Below, piece by piece: positions 50,247 through 58,452 of a DNA stretch of 64,000 nucleotides. How positions within the stretch are numbered: the first letter of the stretch is position 1; each line of letters starts with the position of its first letter. Below the pieces are notes generated by a model, which ran no database searches, was not told the origin of the DNA, and saw only the letters and a program-made list of their open reading frames with translations. This DNA comes from Pseudomonadota bacterium (GTDB lineage Bacteria; Pseudomonadota; Alphaproteobacteria; Sphingomonadales; Sphingomonadaceae). The translations under genes and the position numbers were made by a program. The stretch is taken from positions 96,506-160,505 of the forward strand of contig JAEZHP010000062.1 of assembly GCA_023416515.1 (NCBI GenBank), given 5' to 3'.

Positions 50247-51450
50247 ATCGGGTTGGCGCGCCCGCGGCGCGCTATGGTGGGTCAAGCTGCTGGTCCTGAC
50301 TGTCGCCGCTCTGGCGGTTGGCTGGCTTGCGCTTGAGGCAAGCCTCGTCCGGGCTTTCCGCAACCAGCCGGCACGGGTCCTGCTCGTCGACCCGGGCAAT
50401 CCCGACACTGTGTTCCGCCTCGCCTCCGAGCAATTGCTTCGTAATCGCGGCCAGCTGCCGGCCCAGTTCGACCCCCAGCTCCTAGAAGCGGCGCGCCGCG
50501 AGCCGCTCGCTTCCGAGCCCTATCTGTTCCTGGCAATGCGAGCGCTGGAGCAGCGCGATCTCGCGCGTGCCGAGCGCCTGCTGACCGAAGCGCGCCGCCG
50601 CAATCCGCGCCAGCGCCTGGTTCGCCTCGCTCTTCTCGGCACCTACCTTCAGACGAACAGAATTCCTGAAGCGAGCAACGAGATCGCCGTGCTCGTCCGA
50701 TTGGTGCCCCGGACAAGCCAGCTTCTGGTGCCAGAGCTCGCCCGCCTTGCCGCGCAGCGAGAAACGGCCGACGCGGTCGTGGCCGCCGTGGGCAGCGACC
50801 CGCTCATGGCCCACGTGCTTGCACAGCTTGCCCGCCAGAACGCCGATCCCGATCACCTGCTTCGTCTGGCAAGGCGCCAACCGCGCGGATCGGACGATAC
50901 CGGCTGGCAAGGGATCATGTTGGACGGTCTGGTCCGTCAGGGCCAGGTGCGCCGGGCGCAGCAGCTCTGGCAGCGGCTGGTCGGCGTAAGCGGCGCCGCA
51001 GCCCTGCTCTACGATCCCCGCTTCGAGGGGCGTCCCGGCCCGATGCCGTTCAATTGGACGCTCAGCAGCTCCGGCCCGGGAGTCGCCGAATCGGCGCCCG
51101 GCGGGGCGCTGGACGTCGAATATTTCGGTCGCGAGAGCGCCCCGCTCGCATCGCAACTCCTCGCCCTGGCGCCAGGACGCTACCGGCTTGCGATGCGTGT
51201 CGAGGGCGATGCCAAGGGCGACGGGAGCCGGATCGAATGGCAGGTCGCCTGCGCACCGAGCGGCCCGCCGCTGGGCACGACCGTGCTTCGGGATGTCAGC
51301 TATAACCCGCGAGACCTCAGTCTCGAGTTCACGGTTCCCGCGAGCGGCTGCCAAGGCCAATGGCTGAGGCTTCAAGGCGTAGCTGCGGAGTTCCCCGCCA
51401 CCCAATCGGCTCGAATCAGCGAGCTTAGCCTTCGCCGGGCGGGGGAATAA
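50239..51450 (+). CDS. TPR-like membrane-anchored exopolysaccharide-locus protein
   Basis: A protein of 403 residues starting inside the end of the BY-kinase gene (8-base overlap). One N-terminal membrane helix (LVLTVAALAVGWLALEASLV), then helical pairs with TPR-like spacing (about 70-240; EPYLFLAMRALEQRDLARAERLLTEARRRNPRQ), and a C-terminal beta-rich part with paired cysteines (WQVACAPSG, ASGCQGQW) that resembles a carbohydrate-binding sandwich. Similar proteins occur beside Wzy polymerases in sphingomonads. A periplasmic scaffold role in polymer assembly is inferred from position. Confidence 0.7.
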   Translation: MAESGWRARGALWWVKLLVLTVAALAVGWLALEASLVRAFRNQPARVLLVDPGNPDTVFRLASEQLLRNRGQLPAQFDPQLLEAARREPLASEPYLFLAMRALEQRDLARAERLLTEARRRNPRQRLVRLALLGTYLQTNRIPEASNEIAVLVRLVPRTSQLLVPELARLAAQRETADAVVAAVGSDPLMAHVLAQLARQNADPDHLLRLARRQPRGSDDTGWQGIMLDGLVRQGQVRRAQQLWQRLVGVSGAAALLYDPRFEGRPGPMPFNWTLSSSGPGVAESAPGGALDVEYFGRESAPLASQLLALAPGRYRLAMRVEGDAKGDGSRIEWQVACAPSGPPLGTTVLRDVSYNPRDLSLEFTVPASGCQGQWLRLQGVAAEFPATQSARISELSLRRAGE

Positions 51451-51452
51451 GG

Positions 51453-52820
51453 ATGACGATCCGCCACTTCCTGATTCCCGTTTATCTCGTGCTCTGCATC
51501 CTGCTCGGCGGGGCGAGTGCCGCGGGCTTCCTTCAGAACCTCCTTCTCCAGCTCCTTGCGCTGCCGATCCTGGTGACCGCCCTGGCGAGCTCTCGGCAAG
51601 CGATGCCGAGCGCCGGGCGGGCCCTCGTCTGGCTCGCGCTCGGCCTGATCGCCCTCGTGCTGCTTCAGCTCGTCCCCCTTCCTCCAAGCATCTGGACGAG
51701 TCTGCCGGGCCGTGACGCGGTCGCCGCGGGCTACCAGTTGCTTGGGCAGCCGCTGCCCTGGCTGCCGATTTCGCTGTCCCCGGACGCCACGCTGGCGGCG
51801 CTGCTCTGGCTTCTGCCCGCCTTCGCGGTCCTGCTCGGGATCCTGAGGCTGGGCGCCTATCGTCCGAGCTACATCGTCTGGGCGCTGATCGGAGTCATCG
51901 TCGTCTCGGTCATGGTCGCCTCGCTCCAGCTGACCGGCGGCCGCGACAGCCCCTTCTATTTTTACCGGGTCACCAATTTCGGCTTGGGGGTCGGCTTCTT
52001 CGCCAACAGCAACCACCAGGCGACGCTGCTGTTGAGCACGATTCCCTTCGTCGCTGCACTTTACGCGGCACGCGGCCGCGCGAAATCGCTCAAGACCTCT
52101 TCGGGCCTGCTCCTGGCGCTGTCGGGAGTGGCGATGATCCTGGCGGTCGGCCTGGCGATCGGTGGCTCGCTGGCCGGCTTCGGCCTTGGCATCGCTTCGG
52201 CCGCGGCGAGCTATCTGCTGTTCCGCTATCGCGGCGGACCCGCGCCGTGGTGGACCCTCACCGCCGCCGGCCTGGTGCTGTTCGGAGCCGCGGCCCTGGT
52301 GTTCGCCGGCCCGATCAGCGGCGGCGCCCTGCTCAGCGACATCGAGCGGAGCACGACATCGCGCCAGACCATGGTCTCCACCACCGTGGAGGCGCTCGGA
52401 GACTATTTCCCCGCTGGCGCCGGGGTCGGCGTCTTCCCAATGGTCTATCGCACCTATGAGGCGCCTTCGGAGGTGACCACCACCTGGGTCAACCACGCCC
52501 ACAGCGACCTGGTCGAGATCGGCCTCGAAACGGGGCTGCCCGGTTATCTGCTGCTCCTGGTCTTCCTGTTGTGGTGGGGCCGGCGCGCCTACCGGATCTG
52601 GATCGCCGACGAGCAGCCGGACCATTACGCCCGCGCCGCGGTGATCGCCTCGGCGGCGATCATGGCTCACAGCTTCGTCGATTACCCCCTTCGAACCGCA
52701 GCCATCTCCGCCCTGTTCGCGATGTGCCTAGCGCTGATGGCTCAGCCTCGGCCTTGGGCGCGCCGGCGCCGCGACGAGCAAGGCGGCGAGGAACAGCCGC
52801 TTCGGCACCTGAGCGCCTGA
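51453..52820 (+). CDS. Wzy-type polysaccharide polymerase (O-antigen ligase family)
   Basis: An integral membrane protein of 455 residues with about ten hydrophobic spans, starting 2 bases after the previous stop. The Wzy_C/O-antigen ligase domain is evident in the long periplasmic loop (LGDYFPAGAGVGVFPMVYRTYEAP), followed by the family histidine stretch TWVNHAHSDLVEIGLETGLPGYLLLL. It would join repeat units at the outer face of the inner membrane. A GVGFFANSNHQATLL segment earlier matches the same family. Last of a four-gene run with shared overlaps. Confidence 0.9.
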   Translation: MTIRHFLIPVYLVLCILLGGASAAGFLQNLLLQLLALPILVTALASSRQAMPSAGRALVWLALGLIALVLLQLVPLPPSIWTSLPGRDAVAAGYQLLGQPLPWLPISLSPDATLAALLWLLPAFAVLLGILRLGAYRPSYIVWALIGVIVVSVMVASLQLTGGRDSPFYFYRVTNFGLGVGFFANSNHQATLLLSTIPFVAALYAARGRAKSLKTSSGLLLALSGVAMILAVGLAIGGSLAGFGLGIASAAASYLLFRYRGGPAPWWTLTAAGLVLFGAAALVFAGPISGGALLSDIERSTTSRQTMVSTTVEALGDYFPAGAGVGVFPMVYRTYEAPSEVTTTWVNHAHSDLVEIGLETGLPGYLLLLVFLLWWGRRAYRIWIADEQPDHYARAAVIASAAIMAHSFVDYPLRTAAISALFAMCLALMAQPRPWARRRRDEQGGEEQPLRHLSA

Positions 52821-52930
52821 CCCGGTGACCTCGACACGGCGCCCTCGGCTCCATATGGAATTGCGTCTGCCCGCGGGAGCCTGCTGCCTGATGCGCAAGC
52901 GCCCGGAAACGCGAAAGAAAGATCGCTAAA

Positions 52931-53884
52931 ATGGCCAATTTCGCGCTGATCGGCGCCGCCGGCTACATCGCGCCCCGCCACATGCGCGCGATCAAGGCGA
53001 CCGGTAACCAGCTGATCGTCGCTCTCGACCCGAGCGATTCGGTCGGAGTGATCGACAGCTATTCGCCCGAGAGCAGCTTCTTCACCGAGTTCGAGCGCTT
53101 CGACCGCCATATCGACAAGCTCCAGCGCGGGCCCGCCGACGACCGCGTCCACTATGTCTCGATCTGCTCGCCCAATTATCTGCACGATGCGCACATGCGC
53201 TTCGCGCTTCGCTCCGATGCCGACGCGATTTGCGAGAAGCCGCTGGTCCTCAATCCCTGGAACATCGACGGGCTGCTCCAGATCGAGGAGACGACCGGGC
53301 GCAAGGTGAACACCATCCTGCAGCTTCGCGTCCATCCTGCGATCGTCGCGCTGAGAGAGCGGGTGCGCGGGGGCAACGTCGACCGAAAGCACGAGGTGGA
53401 CCTCACCTACATCACGTCGCGCGGCCGCTGGTACCTTCACAGCTGGAAGGGAGACGAGAAGAAGTCGGGCGGGATCGCGACCAATATCGGCGTCCACTTC
53501 TTCGACATGCTTCACTTCATCTTCGGCGACCTGCAGCACAATGTCGTCCATCTGAGGGAAGACGTCCGCGCCGGCGGCTATCTCGAATATGAGCATGCCC
53601 GGGTCCGCTGGTTCCTCTCGGTCGACGCTGACGATCTGCCCCAAGCGCAGAAGGACGCAGATCAGCGCACCTTCCGGTCGATCACCGTCGACGGCGAGGA
53701 GATCGAGTTTTCCGACGGGTTCGGTGATCTCCATACGGTGAGCTACGAGAAGATCATCGCGGGCGAGGGTTTCGGACTCGAGGCAAATCGCTGCGCGATC
53801 AAGACCGTGGCGGACATCCGCTCCGCAGATCAGGCGGCGCTGGTCGGCGATTTCCATCCCCAGATCCTGAAGCACCGCTCATGA
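52931..53884 (+). CDS. Gfo/Idh/MocA dehydrogenase, WlbA/WbpB type
   Basis: A protein of 317 residues. The Rossmann start FALIGAAGYIAPRHMRAIKATG and the EKPL motif (ICEKPLVLNPWNIDGL) are characteristic of Gfo/Idh/MocA enzymes, and the overall sequence (YLHDAHMRFALRSDADAI, KSGGIATNIGVHFFDMLHFIFG) fits the UDP-N-acetylglucosaminuronate 3-dehydrogenase group WlbA/WbpB. That group makes 3-keto sugars for diacetamido-uronic acids, regenerating NAD+ with 2-oxoglutarate in several members. Its stop overlaps wlbB by 4 bases. The needed aminotransferase (WlbC/WbpE) is not in the window. Confidence 0.87.
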   Translation: MANFALIGAAGYIAPRHMRAIKATGNQLIVALDPSDSVGVIDSYSPESSFFTEFERFDRHIDKLQRGPADDRVHYVSICSPNYLHDAHMRFALRSDADAICEKPLVLNPWNIDGLLQIEETTGRKVNTILQLRVHPAIVALRERVRGGNVDRKHEVDLTYITSRGRWYLHSWKGDEKKSGGIATNIGVHFFDMLHFIFGDLQHNVVHLREDVRAGGYLEYEHARVRWFLSVDADDLPQAQKDADQRTFRSITVDGEEIEFSDGFGDLHTVSYEKIIAGEGFGLEANRCAIKTVADIRSADQAALVGDFHPQILKHRS

Positions 53885-54459
53885 GCCATTATCAGCACGA
53901 GTCCGCGATCGTGGACGAGGGCGCGGTGATCGGCGAGGGCTCGCGCGTCTGGCATTTTGTCCATGTCTGCTCCGGAGCGCGCATCGGCAGCGGAGTCTCG
54001 CTCGGCCAGAACGTGTTCGTGGGCAATCGGGTGACGATCGGCGATCGCTGCAAGGTTCAGAACAACGTGTCGGTCTATGACGGAGTGACCCTCGAGGAGG
54101 GGGTGTTCTGCGGCCCGTCGATGGTGTTCACCAACGTCTACAATCCGCGTTCTCTGGTCGAGCGGAAGGACGAGTATCGCGACACGCTGGTGAAGAGGGG
54201 CGCCACTCTGGGGGCCAATTGCACCGTCGTCTGCGGCACCACGATCGGCGAATATGCCTTCGTCGCCGCCGGGGCGGTCGTGAACCGCGACGTGAAGCCT
54301 TATGCGCTGATGGCCGGCGTTCCGGCGCGGCATATCGGCTGGATGAGCCGCCACGGCGAGCGGATCGATCTCCCCCTTGCCGGCGACGGCGAGGCGACCT
54401 GCGCCGCCACGGGCAACCGCTACCGTCTCCAGGACGGCCAGCTCGCCTGCCTCGACTGA
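53881..54459 (+). CDS. Sugar N-acetyltransferase, WlbB/WbpD type
   Basis: A left-handed beta-helix acetyltransferase of 192 residues with many hexapeptide repeats (AVIGEGSRVWHFVHVCSGARIGSGVSLGQNVFVGNRVTIGDRCKVQNNVSVYDGV). The family start HESAIVDEGA and GATLGANCTVVCGTTIGEYAFVAAGAVV match WbpD/WlbB, which acetylate the 3-amino group of UDP-sugar uronic acids. It overlaps the dehydrogenase gene by 4 bases (ATGA). The two make two of the four steps toward a 2,3-diacetamido uronic acid. Confidence 0.88.
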   Translation: MSHYQHESAIVDEGAVIGEGSRVWHFVHVCSGARIGSGVSLGQNVFVGNRVTIGDRCKVQNNVSVYDGVTLEEGVFCGPSMVFTNVYNPRSLVERKDEYRDTLVKRGATLGANCTVVCGTTIGEYAFVAAGAVVNRDVKPYALMAGVPARHIGWMSRHGERIDLPLAGDGEATCAATGNRYRLQDGQLACLD

Positions 54460-54466
54460 GGCAAGC

Positions 54467-55684
54467 ATGGCTCGGACCGCCGACTTCCTGATCATCGGCG
54501 CCGGAATCGTCGGCCTGACGATCGCCCTGGAGCTCAAGCGCCGCCATCCGGGCGCGTCGGTTCTCGTGCTCGAAAAGGAGCCAGAGCCGGGCCGTCATTC
54601 AAGCGGCCGCAACAGCGGCGTTCTCCACAGCGGCATCTATTATCCGCCGGCCTCCCTGAAGGCGCAGGTGTGCCGGTCCGGCTGCCTGGAGATGATCGCT
54701 TATTGCGACGAGCGCGGGCTCCCGCTCGACCGCATCGGCAAGGTGCTGGTGCCGGTGCGCGAGGAGGACGGGCCGCAACTCGATCTGCTCGAGGAGCGGG
54801 GCGCGCTCAACGGAGTCGCGGTGAAGCGGCTCGGGCCCGCCGAGCTGAAGGAAATGGAGCCGGAAGCGCGTTCGGCGACCGGCCAAGCGCTGTTCGTGCC
54901 GGTCACGTCGGTGGTGAGCTCGGCTGCCGTCTTCGCCTCAGTGCTTGCCGACGTTCGCGCTGCAGGAATCGAGATTATCTGCGGCGGCGACCTTGGCGCG
55001 GTCGACGCCGACGCGCGAAGCCTCACCTTTGCGGGTGAGCGCATCGCTTACGGCCACGCGGTCAACACCGCGGGTCTCCACGCCGACAGCGTCGCCCAGC
55101 GTTTCGGCGTTGGCGACAATTACACGCTGCTTCCCTTCAAGGGGATTTACTGGAAGCTCGATCCGGCGGCGGGCCTGGCGATCAACCACCTCATTTACCC
55201 GGTCCCGGACCTGCGCGTGCCGTTCCTCGGGGTCCACACCACCACCTCGATCGACGGAACGGTCTATATCGGCCCGACCGCGGTCCCCGCCTTCGGGCGC
55301 GAGAATTACCGCGGCCTGCAGGGCGTCGCGCCGCGTGAGCTGACCCGAATCCTGGGGCTGATCGCAGGCCAATATGTGTCGGGCCGCGATGGCTTCAGGC
55401 GCCTCGCCTGGCAGGAGGGCCGGCGCTATTTCCGGCGCTGGTTCGCCGAGGCCGGCCGGGCGCTGCTTCCGCGCCTCCGCCCGGAGCACCTCCTCGCTTC
55501 CGACAAGGTCGGTATCCGCGCGCAGATGCTGGACCGAAGCACCGGCCGTCTGGTCAACGACTTCGTTGTCGAGCAGGGCCCCTCCTCGACCCATGTGATC
55601 AACGCCATCTCACCCGCCTTCACCAGCGCCTTCCCGCTGGCTCGGCACGTCTGCGACGCCTTCATCGAGAAGGCGGCCAGCTAG
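54467..55684 (+). CDS. lhgO: L-2-hydroxyglutarate oxidase
   Basis: A flavoprotein of 405 residues from ATG 54467, 7 bases after the previous stop. It has the FAD motif IIGAGIVGLT near residue 10, RHSSGRNSGVLHSGIYYPP (family signature, about 45-63), then PFKGIYW and HLIYPVPDLRVPFLGVHTT, all characteristic of LhgO. The enzyme oxidises L-2-hydroxyglutarate to 2-oxoglutarate and passes electrons to the membrane quinone pool. Its place in a sugar-synthesis operon after WlbA, which can produce 2-hydroxyglutarate, is suggestive of product recycling. The stop shares CTAG with the convergent beta-helix gene. Confidence 0.9.
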   Translation: MARTADFLIIGAGIVGLTIALELKRRHPGASVLVLEKEPEPGRHSSGRNSGVLHSGIYYPPASLKAQVCRSGCLEMIAYCDERGLPLDRIGKVLVPVREEDGPQLDLLEERGALNGVAVKRLGPAELKEMEPEARSATGQALFVPVTSVVSSAAVFASVLADVRAAGIEIICGGDLGAVDADARSLTFAGERIAYGHAVNTAGLHADSVAQRFGVGDNYTLLPFKGIYWKLDPAAGLAINHLIYPVPDLRVPFLGVHTTTSIDGTVYIGPTAVPAFGRENYRGLQGVAPRELTRILGLIAGQYVSGRDGFRRLAWQEGRRYFRRWFAEAGRALLPRLRPEHLLASDKVGIRAQMLDRSTGRLVNDFVVEQGPSSTHVINAISPAFTSAFPLARHVCDAFIEKAAS

Positions 55685-57237
55685 GCACCCGAATAGGGCA
55701 GGCGGGTATCGTGGGCCTCCGAGCTGAACGGCCGGAAGGTGTCCCGAGTGCCGGGGAAGGCGCCCCTGAACCGTTCGTTACGAGCGCTGCAGGTCTCCGG
55801 ATTGTAGACCCTGACGAACGCCTCCCCTTCGATGGCGAGGTCGGTCCGATACTCGTTGCCGACGAGATCGGTGTGATGGAAGTTCGGCTCCATGTCGAAC
55901 GGCTGGCTTCGGTCCTTGTGCGCCGCCGGAATGAACACCTCGGTGTTGGCGAACAGGTTGCGCCGTCCGCCTCCGGGATCGGCGGCGAAGAACGGGAAGT
56001 GGCCCGAACTCGCGTCGGTGTGAGTGCCGATTAGCCTGCAATTCTCGACCCGCACGAGATTTTCCGGAAATGCATGGAGCATTCCGAAATAGTGGGACGA
56101 GCGAATGGTGAGGTCGCGCAGGATCGTGGTTCCGCCCGTCTGTCCCTGCCATGACAGCCAGAAGCAGCCGGGCCCGCAGTCATGCTCCCCGCCCTGGAAC
56201 AAGATGCCTTCTCCCGGCCAGGTCGCGATAATGTGGTTGGCGTCCTCGCGGTTGCGGGTGTTGCAGTCGATGAAGCGGCAATAGCCCTTAAAATTGTGGA
56301 CGTAGGCGGCGAGCACCGCGCTCCTGTTGTCGAACATGTTGCAGCGCCGGAATTCGAGGTTGCCGGTCTTGGTGTCGACGTCGACGCCCTCATTGCCCCG
56401 GTCCGGCTCGATATCCACGCCGAAGCCCGGCATGTGATAGTCGTAGCGGCCGCCGGGGAAGCCGTTGCCGCTGAACTCGCAATCTTCGGCAAGCAATCCG
56501 AACACCTGGAGCGGCGCCAGGCCCCCGCGCGCATTGTTGAGGCAGCGGACTCGGCGCAGGTGGACGTTCCGGCATGCGCGGGTGGGCCGCGCATTGCTCA
56601 TCATGCCTTCGTCCGAAAGCAGGATGCCGTCGACCTGGCCGTGATGGAGATGAAGGTCCTCGAGAAGGACTTCGGTGCACGCGTTCAGAGCGATCAGGTG
56701 GGCATAGCCTTCGTTGACTCCGGCATCGCGCGTCATCTGGGCGTTGCCGCCGTCGATTTCGAACCCGGCGATGGTGACATTGCGGCACCGGCGGATCTCG
56801 AACGGCATGAACGTGGCCATGTGGACTCCGACGGTGAGCCCGTCCGGTCCCGGCGTCGCCGGACGATGAAAGCGGCCGTTGAGCCGGATCGTCGCGCCAT
56901 GGCCCATGAGGGTGAGCCCGTCGCAGTCGAGATATTCGGCGTTGATGACCTGCCGCCGGTCGACCGTTCCGTGAGGGGCGGTTCGGTAGCGCTCGACGAA
57001 ATAGACTCCCCTTGGGAAGACGTAGTGGCCGCCCCGGTTCTGGGTCGCATGGTCGGCGAGGCGATGGAACGCCTCGTAATTGTCGGTTCGGCCATCACCA
57101 ACGAAGCCGAACCGCTCCACCACGTCGATTGTCTCGCCGGTGCGGCGCGATTGGGCTTTCGCGCCGCCGCCGAGGCCAGCCAGCGGCGCCAGCGCCGCGC
57201 CGGAGAGGATGCCGGCCAACAATTCGCGTCTTCTCAT
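55681..57237 (-). CDS. Tat-exported right-handed beta-helix protein (lyase-like)
   Basis: A protein of 518 residues with a Tat-type signal (MRRRELLAGILSGAALAPLAGLG, twin arginines at 2-3 plus RE-L-L). The mature part begins with the pectate-lyase-like fold start GFVGDGRTDNYEAFHRLADHA, and successive parallel coils follow (LDCDGLTLMGHGATIRLNG, CRNVTIAGFEIDGGNA, LEDLHLHHGQVDGILLSDEG, FRRCNMFDNRSAVLAAYV). This fold is used by polysaccharide lyases, epimerases and tail-spike-like depolymerases; the catalytic residues are not assignable. It is the only leftward gene in the exopolysaccharide locus and sits between lhgO and an epimerase gene. Confidence 0.82.
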   Translation of the reverse strand: MRRRELLAGILSGAALAPLAGLGGGAKAQSRRTGETIDVVERFGFVGDGRTDNYEAFHRLADHATQNRGGHYVFPRGVYFVERYRTAPHGTVDRRQVINAEYLDCDGLTLMGHGATIRLNGRFHRPATPGPDGLTVGVHMATFMPFEIRRCRNVTIAGFEIDGGNAQMTRDAGVNEGYAHLIALNACTEVLLEDLHLHHGQVDGILLSDEGMMSNARPTRACRNVHLRRVRCLNNARGGLAPLQVFGLLAEDCEFSGNGFPGGRYDYHMPGFGVDIEPDRGNEGVDVDTKTGNLEFRRCNMFDNRSAVLAAYVHNFKGYCRFIDCNTRNREDANHIIATWPGEGILFQGGEHDCGPGCFWLSWQGQTGGTTILRDLTIRSSHYFGMLHAFPENLVRVENCRLIGTHTDASSGHFPFFAADPGGGRRNLFANTEVFIPAAHKDRSQPFDMEPNFHHTDLVGNEYRTDLAIEGEAFVRVYNPETCSARNERFRGAFPGTRDTFRPFSSEAHDTRLPYSGA

Positions 57238-57417
57238 CTTTTCTCACTCTGCTCGGGCAGTTTGACTTGCCCTGAACGGATCGCATCGCAAGCCCTGGTC
57301 CGGCGGCGGCCGCCCGCTCTGGACCGGAGTTGCGCCCTGTGCTTAAAGCCCGCCAGTTCAATGGGAATCCGATCCCAGGCGGCTTCGGCCACAATCTCAT
57401 ACAATCGGGTGGACGGA

Positions 57418-58419
57418 ATGGACCTTAAGGGAAGCAAGCTCGTGCTGGTCGGCGGCGCCGGGCTGATTGGCTCTCATACCGCGGACCGACTCCTCAAGGA
57501 GGATGTGCGCGAAATCGTCATCTACGACAATTTCGTTCGCGGCCGGATGGAGAATCTGGCCGACGCGCTGAGCGATCCTCGAGTGCGGGTGTTCGACATC
57601 GGCGGAGACATCCTCCAGACGGACATCATGGAGGCCGCGTTCGACGGCGCGGACGGCGTTTTCCATTTCGCCGCTCTGTGGTTGCTCCAGTGCCACGAAT
57701 TCCCGCAGAGCGCCTTCGACGTCAACGTGCGCGGCACGTTCAACGTGATGGACGCTTGTGTCCGCAAGGGCGTGAAGCGGCTGGTCTATTCCTCGTCCGC
57801 CTCGGTCTATGGCGACGCCGTCATGGAGCCGATGACGGAGGATCACCCCTTCAACAACCAGAATTTCTACGGCGCTACGAAGATCTGCGGCGAGGCGATG
57901 ATGCGCGCTTACCATCATCGCTACGGCCTCGATTATGTCGGGCTCCGCTACATGAACGTATATGGCCCTCGGCAGGACTATAAGGGCGCCTACATCGCGG
58001 TGATCATGAAGATGCTCGATGCGATCGACCGCGGCGAAAGCCCCACGGTCATGGGCGACGGGTCCGAGGCATTCGACTTCGTCGCCGTCGAGGATTGTGG
58101 CCTCGCCAACGTCCGGGCGATGCAGGCGAGCGCGACCGACAGCTTCTACAATGTCGGCACCGGCAAGCGCACGTCGCTTCGGGAGCTCGCCGAGATGCTG
58201 ATCGACCTGACCGGCTCTGAGCGGGAGGTCCAATATGCCCCGCGCAGCGCGGCGACCCTCGTTCGCAACCGCATCGGTTGTCCGAAAAAGGCCGCCGAGG
58301 AGATTGGTTTCACGGCGGAGATTGATTTGCGTGAGGGGCTGGACCGCCTTATCGCGTGGCGGGCGGCGCATAAGGGCGAGGTCGCCGCGCGCCGGGTCAA
58401 GGCCGGCATGGCCGCCTGA
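57418..58419 (+). CDS. NAD-dependent epimerase/dehydratase
   Basis: A protein of 333 residues from ATG 57418, with GGTGGACGGA just upstream; the frame is open further upstream but those codons oppose the beta-helix gene. It is an extended SDR: cofactor motif GGAGLIGSH near residue 14, catalytic S/Y/K with VYSSSASVYGD and FYGATKICGE (YxxxK), and the C-terminal region GSEAFDFVAVEDCGLA. It would act on a nucleotide sugar as epimerase or dehydratase; which one is not clear. Start of a rightward run with AsnB, methyltransferase, glycosyltransferase and Wzx. Confidence 0.88.
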   Translation: MDLKGSKLVLVGGAGLIGSHTADRLLKEDVREIVIYDNFVRGRMENLADALSDPRVRVFDIGGDILQTDIMEAAFDGADGVFHFAALWLLQCHEFPQSAFDVNVRGTFNVMDACVRKGVKRLVYSSSASVYGDAVMEPMTEDHPFNNQNFYGATKICGEAMMRAYHHRYGLDYVGLRYMNVYGPRQDYKGAYIAVIMKMLDAIDRGESPTVMGDGSEAFDFVAVEDCGLANVRAMQASATDSFYNVGTGKRTSLRELAEMLIDLTGSEREVQYAPRSAATLVRNRIGCPKKAAEEIGFTAEIDLREGLDRLIAWRAAHKGEVAARRVKAGMAA

Positions 58420-58452
58420 GGGAGGTCGCGCCGCAGCAGCGGGTGAAAGTGC

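Noticed and set aside
56182..57417. Long open frame continuous with the epimerase gene and antisense to the beta-helix gene
   Set aside because: The product of this part has no domain, is full of low-complexity Ala/Val/Arg, and opposes a gene with a clear Tat signal and fold. The epimerase starts at 57418.
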